Origin: Pseudobacteriovorax sp.
GTDB taxonomy: Bacteria > Bdellovibrionota_B > Oligoflexia > Oligoflexales > Oligoflexaceae
Length of the DNA stretch: 64,000 bases
Assembly (NCBI GenBank): GCA_013215145.1
Contig: JABSRP010000018.1
Span: 102,746-166,745, forward strand
Direction: 5' to 3'
Position numbers and translations under genes: made by a program. Numbering within the stretch: the stretch's first letter is position 1; each line of letters starts with the position of its first letter. The notes beneath the pieces are model-generated. The model saw nothing but the letters and a program-made list of their open reading frames with translations. It did no database searches and was not told where the DNA came from. Shown in pieces: positions 8,160 through 18,928 of the stretch.

Positions 8160-10538
8160 TTATCTAGCTAAATCGAAGCGATCTAGGTTCATAACTTTCG
8201 TCCAAGCTTTGGCGAAGTCCTGAACAAAGCGGTTTTTGGCATTCACGGACCCGTAAGAAAACGATACGACTCGGAAATCAGAGCGAGATCCAAGAATCAG
8301 ATCGTGAGTTGTAGCCTTCCAAAGCACCTTATCAGTGTTGCGGTCTTTACCTACGAAGATTCCCTCTTTTTCTGGTGACATAGACCATACTGTATCCGTG
8401 TTCATGAGGTTGATGAAATAGTCGTTAGTTAAGACACCAGGTGTTTTCGTGAAGACACCGTACTCTGTATTATTATGATTGGCTCCAAGGACGCGCAACC
8501 CACCAGTAAGTACTACCATTTCTGGTACCGTTAGAGTTAAAAGGTCAGCACGGTCGACAAAGGCCCTTGCAGGATCCAGGTAATTACGTTTCTCGTCGTA
8601 GTAGTTACGGAAACCATCTGCGGTCAACTCTAGAGCATTAAAGGACTCTACATCTGTTTGATCAGCAGTGGCATCAACACGACCAGGTGAGAACGGTATC
8701 TCAAGAGTGATCCCTGCTTTGGCGGCTGCCTCCTCGATAGCAACATTTCCAGCAAGCACGATAACATCTGCTAAGGAAATTGATTTGCCATTGGCTCGTT
8801 CAAAGATAGCCTTGATAAGCTTTAGGGCTTCAAGATTTTTTTCCAATTGCTGAGGCTCATTAACGGCCCAGTCTTTCTGAGGAGCAAGTTGAATACGAGC
8901 GCCATTAGCACCACCGCGCATATCCGTGCCACGGTAAGACGCCGCCGATGCCCAAGCTGTCTTAATCAGCTGACTTGACGATAGACCAGCGTCTAGAATC
9001 ATAGTTTTGACTTCATTGATCTCGACATCAGAAAGGATGCGGCTGGTTTGTGGTAGCGGATCTTGCCAGATAAAATCTTCCGCTGGGAATTCGTTACCAA
9101 GGTATCGCGATTTAGGACCAAGGTCGCGGTGGATGAGTTTAAACCATGCGCGAGCGAAGGCTTTACCAAATGCAGCAGGATCATTTAGGAATCGCTCTGA
9201 GATCTTTCCATATGTCGGATCGAATCTTAAAGCCAAATCCGTTGTTAACATCGTGATCGATACGCGTTTGTTAGGGACATGAGCATCAGGCGCTGTTGCG
9301 GAGGCATCAGCATTTTTTGGAAACCACTGATACTTGCCACCAGGTCCGCGGCTAAGCTCCCAGTCATATTTATATAGGTTGGTAAAGTAGCCATGAGACC
9401 ATTGAATCGGAGTTGAGGTCCAAGGCCCTTCGATACCACTGGTGATGGTATCTTCCGCATTGCCTTTGCCGCAAACGTTTTTCCAACCAATACCCTGTGC
9501 TGCGTCAGGGGAATCTGCAGGAGGAGGTCCAATCACACAGTCTTCTGGTTTGTTGGCGCCGTGCATTTTACCTAGAGTATGCCCACCAGCGATCAATGCT
9601 ACGGTTTCTTCGTCATTCATTCCCATGCGACCAAAGGTTGTACGAATACGCTTTGCCGAGAGAAGGGGATCAGGTTTGCCATCGGGTCCTTCGGGGTTGA
9701 CGTAAATCAAACCCATAACTGAGGCGGCAAGAGGAACCAATAAGTTGCCATCTTTGTCAAATCGCTTACTGGCAAGCAATTGATCTTCTGGTCCCCAGTA
9801 AACTAGGTCAGGAGTCCAATCATCAGTCCGGCCACCGGCGAAACCAAGGGTTTGGAATCCCATGTCTTCCAAAGCAAGGTTACCCGCAAGGATCATGGCG
9901 TCAGCCCAAGAAAGATTCGGGTAGTATTTATCAACGACTGGCTGTATCAAACGTCTCGCCTTATCGAGATTGGTATTATCGGGCCAGCTGTTGAGCGGCT
10001 CAAAACGCATCTGACCACCATCAGACCCACCGCGACCATCGAGAGCCCGGTAGGTTCCCGCGCTGTGCCACGCCATACGAATAAACAAGGGGCCATAGTG
10101 CCCATAATCCGCTGGCCACCACTCCTTTGAATCTGTCATGACAGCCTTCATGTCGGCCTTAACTTTTTCCATGTCTAACTTTGCGTAAGCCTCAGCATAG
10201 CTAAAATCACTACCCAGAGGATTGGTTGCCTCATAACGTCGCAACGCTGAAACATCAAGAAGGTTCGGCCACCAAAAATCGTTAGGCCTTGGTTTATCGG
10301 TACGCGTCCCGGCGCTGCGCACATCATCGTTCATCGTTACTGTGATCTTAGGAATCGCCAAATCTATGGCTGCCTCTGGATCATTGGTAGTTTTTGCTGT
10401 TGCAAAAGCTGTTGGTGGTGGTGCTTTGACTTTACTTGCACCACTGTAACCATCGTTTTCATCTTGGACTTGGTTATTACAGCCCAAGACCCCCATACTT
10501 AAACTTGCTGCCAAATAGAGCTTTAAATTCCGCTTCAA
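8160..10538 (-). CDS. katG: Catalase-peroxidase with a lipoprotein signal peptide
   Basis: A 792-residue bifunctional heme catalase-peroxidase that removes hydrogen peroxide. The distal heme triad is Arg154, Trp157 and His158 (RMAWHSAG). Tyr279 (GLIYVNPEG) and Met305 (GRMGMND) with Trp157 make the family's covalent adduct. His320 (GGHTLGK) is the proximal ligand, and the second, heme-free half is present. The start is TTG behind AAGGAG. Unlike cytoplasmic KatG, the N-terminus has a signal peptide ending MGVLGC (Cys20), then a low-complexity linker of about 60 residues, predicting a lipid-anchored periplasmic enzyme. E. coli KatP is a known exported relative, but lipid anchoring is unusual. 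Confidence 0.95.
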   Translation of the reverse strand: MKRNLKLYLAASLSMGVLGCNNQVQDENDGYSGASKVKAPPPTAFATAKTTNDPEAAIDLAIPKITVTMNDDVRSAGTRTDKPRPNDFWWPNLLDVSALRRYEATNPLGSDFSYAEAYAKLDMEKVKADMKAVMTDSKEWWPADYGHYGPLFIRMAWHSAGTYRALDGRGGSDGGQMRFEPLNSWPDNTNLDKARRLIQPVVDKYYPNLSWADAMILAGNLALEDMGFQTLGFAGGRTDDWTPDLVYWGPEDQLLASKRFDKDGNLLVPLAASVMGLIYVNPEGPDGKPDPLLSAKRIRTTFGRMGMNDEETVALIAGGHTLGKMHGANKPEDCVIGPPPADSPDAAQGIGWKNVCGKGNAEDTITSGIEGPWTSTPIQWSHGYFTNLYKYDWELSRGPGGKYQWFPKNADASATAPDAHVPNKRVSITMLTTDLALRFDPTYGKISERFLNDPAAFGKAFARAWFKLIHRDLGPKSRYLGNEFPAEDFIWQDPLPQTSRILSDVEINEVKTMILDAGLSSSQLIKTAWASAASYRGTDMRGGANGARIQLAPQKDWAVNEPQQLEKNLEALKLIKAIFERANGKSISLADVIVLAGNVAIEEAAAKAGITLEIPFSPGRVDATADQTDVESFNALELTADGFRNYYDEKRNYLDPARAFVDRADLLTLTVPEMVVLTGGLRVLGANHNNTEYGVFTKTPGVLTNDYFINLMNTDTVWSMSPEKEGIFVGKDRNTDKVLWKATTHDLILGSRSDFRVVSFSYGSVNAKNRFVQDFAKAWTKVMNLDRFDLAR

Positions 10539-11334
10539 ATCGTTGACTCCTTATAAAAGGTCCTGAAAGTTTCGTCACATCACTGTTCATCCCACCTGTG
10601 TTGAGCAACAGCGCATCACTCTTGATGTCCTCGATACTCAGACAATTTGTTTTCAAGAGCAAGAAATAATTAACACGTTAACATTGGCTGATTTGAGGCA
10701 AAAACGAGATTTGCCTGATGAAAGTGGAAACAAAACCAGGCGAAGACACGCTTGCAAAAAACTCGAAAAAAGTTACAGCCATGAAAAATTATCGCTAAGG
10801 AAGCTGCCTTCTAAACCATGACGCGCGCTGCTATTTTTTTAAATGAATTCAATGGTTATTGGAGTTTTACCGGCTCCAAAATTTTTTGTTTTCTTATCTT
10901 TATTAAGTTTACTAAACCAACCACCGTGTCTTGTGAAAATCCTAGGCATCAATAAATGCAAGAGCGAAAAGGTTGCAGAAAAGCTGGCCGAAACCTATCC
11001 ATCCCGCAGTTTCTTCAATGGACGACGTCTTTCTGTTTGTTCCATCAAGCCATCACACACGATAACAAACCCAAAGATGAACACTCCCATTTCTGCATGG
11101 AACACCTTAGGCATCTATGGATCGTGTGAGATACTTTTTTCATAAATCGGAATCGTCGCAAGTTAACTTAGAGATTTAGTCTCTGCAAATATGTCATATA
11201 TGCACATTAATCACCTAAGTTCGTCCACGTAGGGGAAATTCTCATTTTTTTTGGCAGTTTTTCCTAAAAACCCTTAACGGATGATTTACATTTTTGAAAA
11301 TATTTCTATACTCTCGGGCAATGACAGATCAATG
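10539..11334. other. Long intergenic stretch between katG and the purL leader
   Basis: Nearly 800 bases with no convincing gene. A 100-codon + frame at 10843-11145 begins with ATG but has no ribosome site and poor overall composition, although a middle segment (NKCKSEKVAEKLAETYPSRS) looks protein-like; it may be a relic. The katG promoter must lie near 10540-10700 and the purL promoter near 11290-11330 (TATTTCTATACTCT is A/T rich), but I cannot place either with confidence. Confidence 0.3.
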
Positions 11335-11461
11335 CCAATATGAGGGCCTTGAAATTTGCCGCAGAACCATAAATTACCAAAGCTACAGAGGTTTGCTCGG
11401 TCATTAAGGTAGATTTCTTTGCATAAAAGTAGAGCAAAACGGCTCAAGGTCCTCATATTGG
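11335..11461 (+). promoter_or_regulatory. Structured 5' leader of purL (candidate riboswitch-like element)
   Basis: An 18-pair closing helix (one G-U pair) joins 11335-11352 (CCAATATGAGGGCCTTGA) to 11444-11461 (TCAAGGTCCTCATATTGG). Inside it GCCG (11358-11361) pairs with CGGC (11440-11443), leaving an AATTT bulge, and TTTGCTC (11392-11398) pairs with GAGCAAA (11432-11438). The element ends 37 bases before the purL ATG, which has its own AGGAAAGAGAG ribosome site. No T-run follows, so it is not a plain terminator. I do not recognise a known riboswitch class. A purine-pathway or nucleotide sensing role is inference from position only. Confidence 0.5.
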
Positions 11462-11498
11462 TGATTCATCCTACTCATCAGACAGGAAAGAGAGCGTC

Positions 11499-14400
11499 AT
11501 GCTAGTTTTAAGAGGTCAACCGTCCCTATCAAAATCGCATAGCCACAAACTACGTTCTATCCTGGAACAGGCTAATATCGCAGTAAAAAGTATTTATGCT
11601 GAGCATATCCACTTTGTAAAGCAAAGCGCGCCCCTGAACGAGCAAGAAGAGCGAGTTTTGGAAAGCCTTCTTCGCTACGGCCCTAACCAAGAACCGAGAG
11701 CTGCTGAAGGTCGCCTCTTTTTGGTGACACCCAGACCAGGAACCATCTCCCCTTGGTCATCGAAAGCAACCGACATCATTCATAACAGTGGCCTTAAGCA
11801 GGTTGAACGTGTCGAGCGTGGTACAGCTTACTATGTTGCTACCAATGGACAAGACTGGTCCGAAGAGGATGTCACAAGCATTAAGGCCTTGCTCCATGAT
11901 CGGATGATTGAAACCGTGTTTGATGACTTACAGATGGGGGAAAGGCTTTTCGCAGAGCATGAGCCAAGGCCCATGACCTCAATACCGGTACTATCCAAAG
12001 GGCGCGCGGCACTAGTAGAGGCCAACGAAACCCTTGGACTAGCATTGGCCTCTGATGAAATTGATTACCTGCTAGAAAATTTTACCGCACTGAATCGAGA
12101 TCCCAACGATATCGAACTTATGATGTTTGCCCAGGCTAATTCCGAGCACTGCCGGCACAAAATCTTCAATGCCGACTGGACCATTGATGGTGAGAGGAAA
12201 GACCTTAGTCTCTTTAAGATGATAAAAAACACCTTCGCCAGCACTCCTGACTTTGTTTCCTCAGCCTATAAAGATAACGCTGCGGTGATGGACGGATTCC
12301 ATGCCCGTAGATTCTATGCGAATCCTTTGACCAAAGAGTACTCCTTTCATGAGGAAGACGTTAGCATTCTTATGAAAGTCGAGACCCACAACCATCCCAC
12401 TGCCATATCCCCCTATCCAGGAGCCTCAACCGGTTCAGGTGGCGAGATACGGGATGAGGGTGCCACGGGTCGAGGGTCAAAACCCAAGGCTGGACTGGCT
12501 GGATTTTCGGTGTCCAATTTAAATATTCCTGGTTATCAGCATGATTGGGAAGTGGACTTTGGTAAACCTGATCGCATTGTATCGGCCCTCGAGATCATGC
12601 TCGAAGGCCCCTTAGGCGCTGCGGGTTTCAATAATGAATTTGGACGACCTAATATCCTAGGTTATTTCCGTAGCTACGAAAGTGAGGTCCATGGACCAAA
12701 TGGTTTAGAGGTCCGCGGCTATCACAAGCCCATCATGATAGCTGGAGGAATGGGAAACATAAAACCGGAGCATATAGTAAAAGATAGCTATCCCGTTGGT
12801 AGTCACCTTATTGTCTTAGGTGGGCCTGCCATGCTCATAGGTTTAGGGGGCGGCGCTGCCTCTTCCATGGCCTCTGGAGCCGGCGAGGCTGAGTTAGATT
12901 TTGCTTCGGTGCAGCGGGATAATCCGGAAATGGAGCGTCGTTGTCAGGAAGTGATCGATGCTTGCTGGTCCCTAGGAGAAAACAATCCCATCGCCTTCAT
13001 CCATGACGTTGGCGCCGGTGGGCTTTCCAACGCCCTACCCGAAATCATTCATGATGCGGGGCGGGGAGGCACCTTTCAGCTTCGCGATGTCCCCAGTGAC
13101 GAGAGAGGGATGTCACCGCTAGAAATCTGGTGCAACGAATCCCAAGAACGCTATGTTCTTGCGGTTAAACCAGAAGACCTGGATACCTTTCGCGAGTTCT
13201 GCAAACGAGAGCGTTGTCCCTATGCCATCGTCGGTACCTCCACCGAAGAGCAAACACTTAAGCTTGAGGATAGTCACTTTCAAAATACACCCATCGACCT
13301 ACCCTTAGACGTCCTCTTGGGTAAGCCTCCCAAAATGCATCGCAAAGTGGAAAAACTTCAAGCTGAAGGCGATCTTCTAGATGTCTCTGACATCTCTATA
13401 GAGGATGCTGCAGCGCGATTACTGGCGCTACCGACCATCGCAGATAAGACATTTCTTATCAGTATTGGCGATCGAACAGTCACTGGACTCATCGCACGCG
13501 ATCAGATGGTGGGACCATGGCAAGTTCCTGTATCCAATGTTGGAGTGACGACCTCCACATTAGATGCCTATACTGGAGAGGCCATGGCCATGGGTGAAAG
13601 GGCTCCGATTGCTCTCCTAAATTACGGAGCTTCAGCGCGGATGGCAGTGGGTGAAGCCATCACAAATATCATGAGCGCCCCAATCGAAAGTCTGAAGCGG
13701 ATTAAACTATCGGCTAACTGGCAGGCGGCAACAGCCCACCCTGGAGAGGGCGCTGGATTGTATGAGGCCGTGGAGGCCATCGGTATGGAATTGTGTCCAG
13801 AGTTAGGCTTATCGATTCCTGTTGGTAAAGACTCCATGTCGATGCAGACTCGTTGGCAGGAAGACGGGATCGACAAGACCGTCACCGCCCCACTCTCGCT
13901 TGTTATTTCTGCCTTTGCTCCTTGCTTAGATGTACGTAAGACGCTAACGCCGCAGCTCAATACTGAGGTTACGGACAGTGAGCTTTGGTTGATCGATTTA
14001 GGTAGCAAACAAAACCGCCTCGGAGCTTCTTGCCTGGCTCAAGTCTATAAGAAACTTGGTCAAGTCCCAGCAGATCTTGATGACCCTGATTTGCTTAAAG
14101 GGCTATTCTCTGCAGTTCAGGAACTCAACGAGCAAAATAAGATCTTAGCCTTTCATGATCGGTCCGACGGCGGGTTATTTGTCACCATACTCGAGATGTG
14201 TTTTGCCGGAGCTACAGGAGCAAACATTAGCCTAGATAAACTCGGTATCGAACCGTTATCGATCCTGTTTAGTGAAGAGCTTGGTGGCGTATTACAAATT
14301 CGGACTTCGGAAAAGGCAGACGTCCTAGCCGCTTTAGAAAGGCACGGCCTCAGCGCAAACGCACACTTTATTGGGACGATCAACACAGATGACCAGATTG

Positions 14401-15398
14401 AGTTTACCTTTGACGGAGAAAGCCTACTCAAAGATAGCCGGGTCAACTTCAGAGATCAATGGTCTCAAACCACCCTGCATATGCAAAAGCTACGAGATAA
14501 CCCCGCATGCGCTATCCAAGAGCATGAGCAAAGAGTCGATGCCAATGACCCAGGACTATCGGCAAGCTTAACCTTCGACCCTCATGAAAAACCAAAATCC
14601 AGCTTAGATAAACCGGCAAGAGTCGCGATTCTTCGAGAGCAAGGAGTCAATAGCCATTTGGAGATGGCGGCTGCCTTCACCAGGGCTGGATTTAGCGCCA
14701 TCGATGTTCATATGAGCGATATCATAGCAAACAAAGTCTCACTCTCTGACTTTGATGGATTGGTTGCCTGTGGTGGTTTCTCTTATGGTGATGTCTTAGG
14801 AGCAGGTGAGGGATGGGCAAAATCAATCTTATTCAACGATGGGGTAAGAGAAGAGTTTCGCGCCTTTTTCCACAGAAACGACAGCTTTGCCCTTGGCGTG
14901 TGCAATGGCTGCCAAATGCTCGCAAATCTGCGCGACCTCATCCCAGGGGCCTCTCATTGGCCAAAATTTGTTCAAAACCAGTCGGATAGATTCGAAGCTA
15001 GGTTCTCTAGGGTGGCCATTGGCAAAAGCCCCTCTATCTTTTTCCAAGGTATGGAAGACTCCCTGATCCCAATCGCAGTATCTCATGGCGAGGGTTATGC
15101 CGAATTTAAAGAAGATAGACAGTTATCCGAGGCCCTAGAAAAAAGTTTAGTGACGTTGCGTTTTGTTGATAACTCCGGAAGGATAACGGAGCGGTATCCC
15201 GCAAATCCAAATGGCTCACCAGAGGGAGTGACTGGTCTGACCTCAGAAGATGGCCGCGTCACAATCATGATGCCTCATCCAGAAAGGGTCTATCGCACGG
15301 TGCAAAACTCGTGGCATCCTTCGGAATGGGGAGAAGACAGCCCCTGGATGCGCATGTTCTACAATGCAAAAACATGGGTAGACTCTCAGCGAGGCTAG
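11499..15398 (+). CDS. purL: Phosphoribosylformylglycinamidine synthase (single-chain PurL)
   Basis: A 1299-residue single-chain FGAM synthase, which converts FGAR, glutamine and ATP to FGAM in de novo purine synthesis in the cytoplasm. The full length matches the large proteobacterial/eukaryotic type that fuses PurS-, PurL- and PurQ-like parts. Visible are the N-terminal PurS-like region, the substrate/ATP motif [20 protein letters not shown], the second half-domain, and the C-terminal glutaminase with nucleophile Cys1135 (VCNGCQ), His1260 and Glu1262 (PHPERVYR). A structured leader precedes it. It is monocistronic by eye. Confidence 0.97.
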   Translation: MLVLRGQPSLSKSHSHKLRSILEQANIAVKSIYAEHIHFVKQSAPLNEQEERVLESLLRYGPNQEPRAAEGRLFLVTPRPGTISPWSSKATDIIHNSGLKQVERVERGTAYYVATNGQDWSEEDVTSIKALLHDRMIETVFDDLQMGERLFAEHEPRPMTSIPVLSKGRAALVEANETLGLALASDEIDYLLENFTALNRDPNDIELMMFAQANSEHCRHKIFNADWTIDGERKDLSLFKMIKNTFASTPDFVSSAYKDNAAVMDGFHARRFYANPLTKEYSFHEEDVSILMKVETHNHPTAISPYPGASTGSGGEIRDEGATGRGSKPKAGLAGFSVSNLNIPGYQHDWEVDFGKPDRIVSALEIMLEGPLGAAGFNNEFGRPNILGYFRSYESEVHGPNGLEVRGYHKPIMIAGGMGNIKPEHIVKDSYPVGSHLIVLGGPAMLIGLGGGAASSMASGAGEAELDFASVQRDNPEMERRCQEVIDACWSLGENNPIAFIHDVGAGGLSNALPEIIHDAGRGGTFQLRDVPSDERGMSPLEIWCNESQERYVLAVKPEDLDTFREFCKRERCPYAIVGTSTEEQTLKLEDSHFQNTPIDLPLDVLLGKPPKMHRKVEKLQAEGDLLDVSDISIEDAAARLLALPTIADKTFLISIGDRTVTGLIARDQMVGPWQVPVSNVGVTTSTLDAYTGEAMAMGERAPIALLNYGASARMAVGEAITNIMSAPIESLKRIKLSANWQAATAHPGEGAGLYEAVEAIGMELCPELGLSIPVGKDSMSMQTRWQEDGIDKTVTAPLSLVISAFAPCLDVRKTLTPQLNTEVTDSELWLIDLGSKQNRLGASCLAQVYKKLGQVPADLDDPDLLKGLFSAVQELNEQNKILAFHDRSDGGLFVTILEMCFAGATGANISLDKLGIEPLSILFSEELGGVLQIRTSEKADVLAALERHGLSANAHFIGTINTDDQIEFTFDGESLLKDSRVNFRDQWSQTTLHMQKLRDNPACAIQEHEQRVDANDPGLSASLTFDPHEKPKSSLDKPARVAILREQGVNSHLEMAAAFTRAGFSAIDVHMSDIIANKVSLSDFDGLVACGGFSYGDVLGAGEGWAKSILFNDGVREEFRAFFHRNDSFALGVCNGCQMLANLRDLIPGASHWPKFVQNQSDRFEARFSRVAIGKSPSIFFQGMEDSLIPIAVSHGEGYAEFKEDRQLSEALEKSLVTLRFVDNSGRITERYPANPNGSPEGVTGLTSEDGRVTIMMPHPERVYRTVQNSWHPSEWGEDSPWMRMFYNAKTWVDSQRG

Positions 15399-15603
15399 CC
15401 TACCATAAGATCCCAAACCATAGGCTGATAGGGTTGGCTCCATGACTCCCCTATTTAGCCTTATCCCTATATCCTTGAAACCCAGCCTATCTAATATTAA
15501 ACTCCCCACGGAACGGTCATATCGTTCTTTTGTCATTGCGTAATCCTTAAAGCGCACAACCTTAATACCCATTTGCTTTGGATTTCCAAGTGGATCGGGG
15601 TAC

Positions 15604-17280
15604 TTGTGGAGTCGTATATTGCACAGACTAGTCATTTTTACAAAGTTATTTCTATCAGTTCATTTGGCTGACTATAGTCTCGCCGCAGGGAAGCAGGAGT
15701 CGGCCGATTTTAAACAGGCTTACGAAAGCATCAACCCTAAGGACCTTAGTCGGCATATCAAAGTGCTCGCTGACGATGCCTTTGGCGGACGGGCGCCGGC
15801 ATCTGCCGGCGAAACGAAAACCCTTAGCTACCTGGAGCAGCAATTCAAATCCTTTGGATTCGTTGGAGGCAATGCTAAGAGCTTTCGTCAACAGGTCCCA
15901 TTAGTCGAGGTGACAGCAGCCAACAATATAAAATTAACCATCGATTCCCAACCTTTAGTCTACAAGCAAGACTATGTTGCCGTATCGCGTCATCTTAAAA
16001 ATTCCTTGCAAATCAAACAGTCGGATTTGGTTTTTGTCGGCTACGGAATTCACGCCCCCGAGTACGGCTGGAACGATTATGCAGGTATTGATGTCAAGGG
16101 AAAGACCGTGGTGGTCTTGGTCAATGACCCAGGATTTGCCACCAAGGACAAGACCCTTTTCGAAGGCGATACCATGACTTATTATGGGCGTTGGACTTAC
16201 AAATACGAAGAAGCCAGTCGTCAAGGTGCGGCGGCGGTTATGATCGTCCATGAGGACAAACCCGCAAGCTACGGTTGGCCAGTGGTATCGGGAGGATGGT
16301 CAGGTCCGCAATTCGATCTAAAACGAAAGGACGGACAGGGATCCAGAGTCACAGTGGAAGGGTGGTTTCATCTCGATGCCACCAAAAACATATTCAAGAA
16401 GGCCGGTCTCGATTTTGAAACGCAAAAAAAAGCAGCCATGAAGAAGGGCTTTAAACCTGTTCCACTGAAGCAAAAGTTTAGCATCACCTTAGAAAACAGC
16501 TTTAAAGAAACCTTAACCAACAATTTTATTGCCACCCTAAGAGGGCGTACGAAACCTGATGAGCATATTATCTATATGGGACATTGGGACCATTTAGGGA
16601 CAAAAGACGACTTCCTTAAGGATAAAATATACAACGGTGCCCACGATAACGCTACTGGGGTGGCGGGACTCATCGAAATCGGCCAAGCGTTCTCTAAGTT
16701 AAAAACAAGACCCGAGCGCTCCATAACAATCATTGCCATGGCTGCCGAAGAGCAGGGGTTGATTGGCTCTGAGTACTACGCGCAAAATCCGATCTATCCT
16801 TTAAATAAAACCTTAGCCGCCATCAATATGGACAGCTTAAATATCGTAGGCCGGATGAAAGATATTACCGTCGTGGGTTACGGCAAATCAGAGCTAGAAG
16901 ATTATCTGAAACGGGCAGCCAAGATTCAGAATCGCTACGTAAAAGGTGAAGCCTATCCTCAAGGCGGAGGTTTTTATCGCTCCGATCATTTTAGGTTGGC
17001 TAAAAAAGGTGTTCCCGCTCTTTATGCCTCAGGCGGCACCGATATCTTAAACCCGTCAGAGAAGGCTAAGATTGAAAAACGCCGGCAGAAAATACGCCAG
17101 TGCTACCATCAATCCTGTGACGAGTTTGACCCTACTTGGGATTTTCAGGCGGCCACCGATGATGTCAGGCTATTTTTTCATGTGGGCTACGACCTAACAA
17201 AGGCAACCTCGTTCCCTAATTGGAACAAGACTGCCGAGTTTAGGAAAATCCGGGATAAATCCATGTCAGGTGGATCGTGA
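15604..17280 (+). CDS. Secreted M28-family zinc peptidase with PA domain
   Basis: A 558-residue exported peptidase. The TTG start follows GGGG; an N-terminal signal peptide ends near SLAAG. Residues about 130-250 form a PA-type insert, typical of M28 aminopeptidases. The M28 metal motifs are GHWDHLG (His and Asp), GAHDNATG (bridging Asp), AAEEQGLIGSEYY (catalytic/metal Glu), MDS, and FYRSDHF (His). A Cys pair (RQCYHQSCDE) lies near the C-terminus. It probably releases amino acids from peptides in the periplasm or medium. It follows purL by 205 bases without obvious functional link. Confidence 0.92.
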   Translation: MWSRILHRLVIFTKLFLSVHLADYSLAAGKQESADFKQAYESINPKDLSRHIKVLADDAFGGRAPASAGETKTLSYLEQQFKSFGFVGGNAKSFRQQVPLVEVTAANNIKLTIDSQPLVYKQDYVAVSRHLKNSLQIKQSDLVFVGYGIHAPEYGWNDYAGIDVKGKTVVVLVNDPGFATKDKTLFEGDTMTYYGRWTYKYEEASRQGAAAVMIVHEDKPASYGWPVVSGGWSGPQFDLKRKDGQGSRVTVEGWFHLDATKNIFKKAGLDFETQKKAAMKKGFKPVPLKQKFSITLENSFKETLTNNFIATLRGRTKPDEHIIYMGHWDHLGTKDDFLKDKIYNGAHDNATGVAGLIEIGQAFSKLKTRPERSITIIAMAAEEQGLIGSEYYAQNPIYPLNKTLAAINMDSLNIVGRMKDITVVGYGKSELEDYLKRAAKIQNRYVKGEAYPQGGGFYRSDHFRLAKKGVPALYASGGTDILNPSEKAKIEKRRQKIRQCYHQSCDEFDPTWDFQAATDDVRLFFHVGYDLTKATSFPNWNKTAEFRKIRDKSMSGGS

Positions 17281-17365
17281 CCGGGGGGCAGCTTGGATCG
17301 ATCTTAAGGTAAAATTAACCACCTACCTAGGCCCTGGATTGGTAATCCCTCTCCCTTAGAGGCGT

Positions 17366-17956
17366 TCACCAGTCCATGGCGATATCAAATTCATCAAATC
17401 GCATGGACTCCTCAATGGCGATACGATACTGCCGCGCGGTATTGGATGACCACTTCCAGCGATACCAGTATAAGCCGTCCTTGACATTCCAAGAAGCCAA
17501 ATCACCGTCTGAGCCCCTCAAAAGTCGCCATCTACCGTTGGCATCTCTATACTGAAAGCTCACATTAGGGCCAAACCAAACTGGGTTTCCATTGTCAAAG
17601 ACGCGATGCTCGTAATTATATCTATAGTCACTCTGCCTGACTTTGATACAAACCGCAGCACTCCATTTTTTTGTCAGCCCAGATGTTGCTATAAGCTTAT
17701 AGCGCTTACCATAGCCATCTATACAGGTTCCATTAGCATAGGGATTCAAGCAGTCGTTGGTAAAAGGACCATAATTATCAGCATTTTTATCATAGCGCAC
17801 ATAATTTGGGTTACCAGCTCCCGCATGCTGAACGGCCTTATAAAAGTTATCGAAATTGTCATTATCACAGGCGAGAGCATACACTTGAGCGCTTGAACTC
17901 AAAAGCCATGCTCCCACAGTTGACGTAAAAATTTTGGTGATCATTGTTCGATTCAT
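17366..17956 (-). CDS. Secreted protein of unknown function
   Basis: A 196-residue protein with a signal peptide cleaved near VYALA. The mature part is rich in Tyr, Trp, Asn and Asp, has four or five cysteines (LACDND, NDCLN, GTCID, AVCIK) and aromatic strands such as YWYRWKWSS, suggesting a disulfide-bonded beta domain. I do not recognise the family. GAGGAA precedes the ATG. It is alone, convergent with the M28 peptidase gene. Confidence 0.65.
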   Translation of the reverse strand: MNRTMITKIFTSTVGAWLLSSSAQVYALACDNDNFDNFYKAVQHAGAGNPNYVRYDKNADNYGPFTNDCLNPYANGTCIDGYGKRYKLIATSGLTKKWSAAVCIKVRQSDYRYNYEHRVFDNGNPVWFGPNVSFQYRDANGRWRLLRGSDGDLASWNVKDGLYWYRWKWSSNTARQYRIAIEESMRFDEFDIAMDW

Positions 17957-18126
17957 GTCTGTCGTTCCTCTTCGATGGTTATTTTGATGGCTTCTCTTTG
18001 GAAACTCTATCGTCGAGTCACAGTGAGCTTCAAACCCAAAGCAGCCCCTAGCATCGAAAAGTAGTTACAATTTGTGACGTCATGTCATTTCAGCAGAAAT
18101 AAATTGAGGTTGGGTAACAAATAGAT

Positions 18127-18144
18127 AGGGCTCGCGAGAGCCCT
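18127..18144 (-). terminator. Terminator hairpin downstream of the HPF-like gene
   Basis: AGGGCTC-GCGA-GAGCCCT is a perfect seven-pair stem with a four-base loop, 36 bases after the stop of the gene at 18180-18647. On the minus strand it is followed by ATCTATTTG. Confidence 0.6.
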
Positions 18145-18179
18145 CTATTTGCTTAGATTTTCTAGATAGTTTCGTAAAC

Positions 18180-18647
18180 CTAATGTGTCATATTTTGAAA
18201 ATTCATCGCATCAGATTTACGACGCATTTTCTCAAAACCTTGAATATAGGCAGCATCGATAGGCAATTGGTTCTCACCCGGAAACAAGGGCTCTACCATA
18301 TCAGGGTCCACGGGATTCAATTGCTCTGAAAGCAACGGGACATCAACTTGTTTTGGCCTTTCAGAAAGCTTGATTTTTTTCTTTGAGACTCGTTTGATTA
18401 ATATATGTGAGGCCTTGTGAGCTGCATCAAAAATGGTTTGGTCATAAACTTGTACATGAAAATCGAAGGGCTTAGAGGCTACCAGACTCAAGCCAACTTT
18501 GAAAATACCCTGCTGCTCCTGTTTAACCTCAGCATGCAGGAGGACACCTTTCGGCAGTAGTTTTTCTAATTTTTCTTTTGTATGTTCAAACAGTTTTGTA
18601 ACTCGGATTGACTTCTGGCAATTTCTAAAAAAGATCTGACTTTCCAT
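18180..18647 (-). CDS. Possible ribosome-hibernation-factor-like protein
   Basis: A 155-residue cytoplasmic protein. Its first 95 residues follow the HPF/YfiA (ribosome-associated inhibitor) pattern. There is a helix (FEHTKEKLEKLLP), two strands (LLHAEVKQ, FKVGLSLVAS), a strand (DFHVQVYD) and a basic helix with an AAHKAS core ending KRVSKKKIKL. The C-terminal 55 residues are acidic and Pro-rich and do not match the long-HPF dimerisation domain. Similarity is by eye and weak; a generic stress-related small protein is an alternative. AAGGAG gives a strong ribosome site. Confidence 0.45.
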   Translation of the reverse strand: MESQIFFRNCQKSIRVTKLFEHTKEKLEKLLPKGVLLHAEVKQEQQGIFKVGLSLVASKPFDFHVQVYDQTIFDAAHKASHILIKRVSKKKIKLSERPKQVDVPLLSEQLNPVDPDMVEPLFPGENQLPIDAAYIQGFEKMRRKSDAMNFQNMTH

Positions 18648-18928
18648 GAAGATACTCCTTTAAGTGAGTTTCCAATTTTGAGACAACTCTAGAGTACTGA
18701 GTTGTTCCTAAATATACAATGAGAGCCGAATTCAAAACGTGATAAGAAAAATTAAACTGATGGCTTTAATTCTTTAAGCTCAAAGCCATAGGGCTGCTGA
18801 CATAATTATGTCATTGATTTATTCGAAAGGTAACAAAGACATAAAACACCTTAAAACCAGAAAATGCGAGACCACATCCCGAAAAACATGTAAGGAATGA
18901 TCCTCATTCTATGACCTTGTTTCTGGTG

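Noticed and set aside
10843..11145. 100-codon + frame upstream of the purL leader
   Set aside because: No ribosome site, no domain, and uneven composition; only a short middle stretch looks coding. Described under the intergenic entry instead of being called a gene.
15243..15635. 130-codon minus frame overlapping the purL end
   Set aside because: Overlaps the coding 3' end of purL by 155 bases and the M28 start; no ribosome site. The middle looks somewhat protein-like, but I cannot support a gene.
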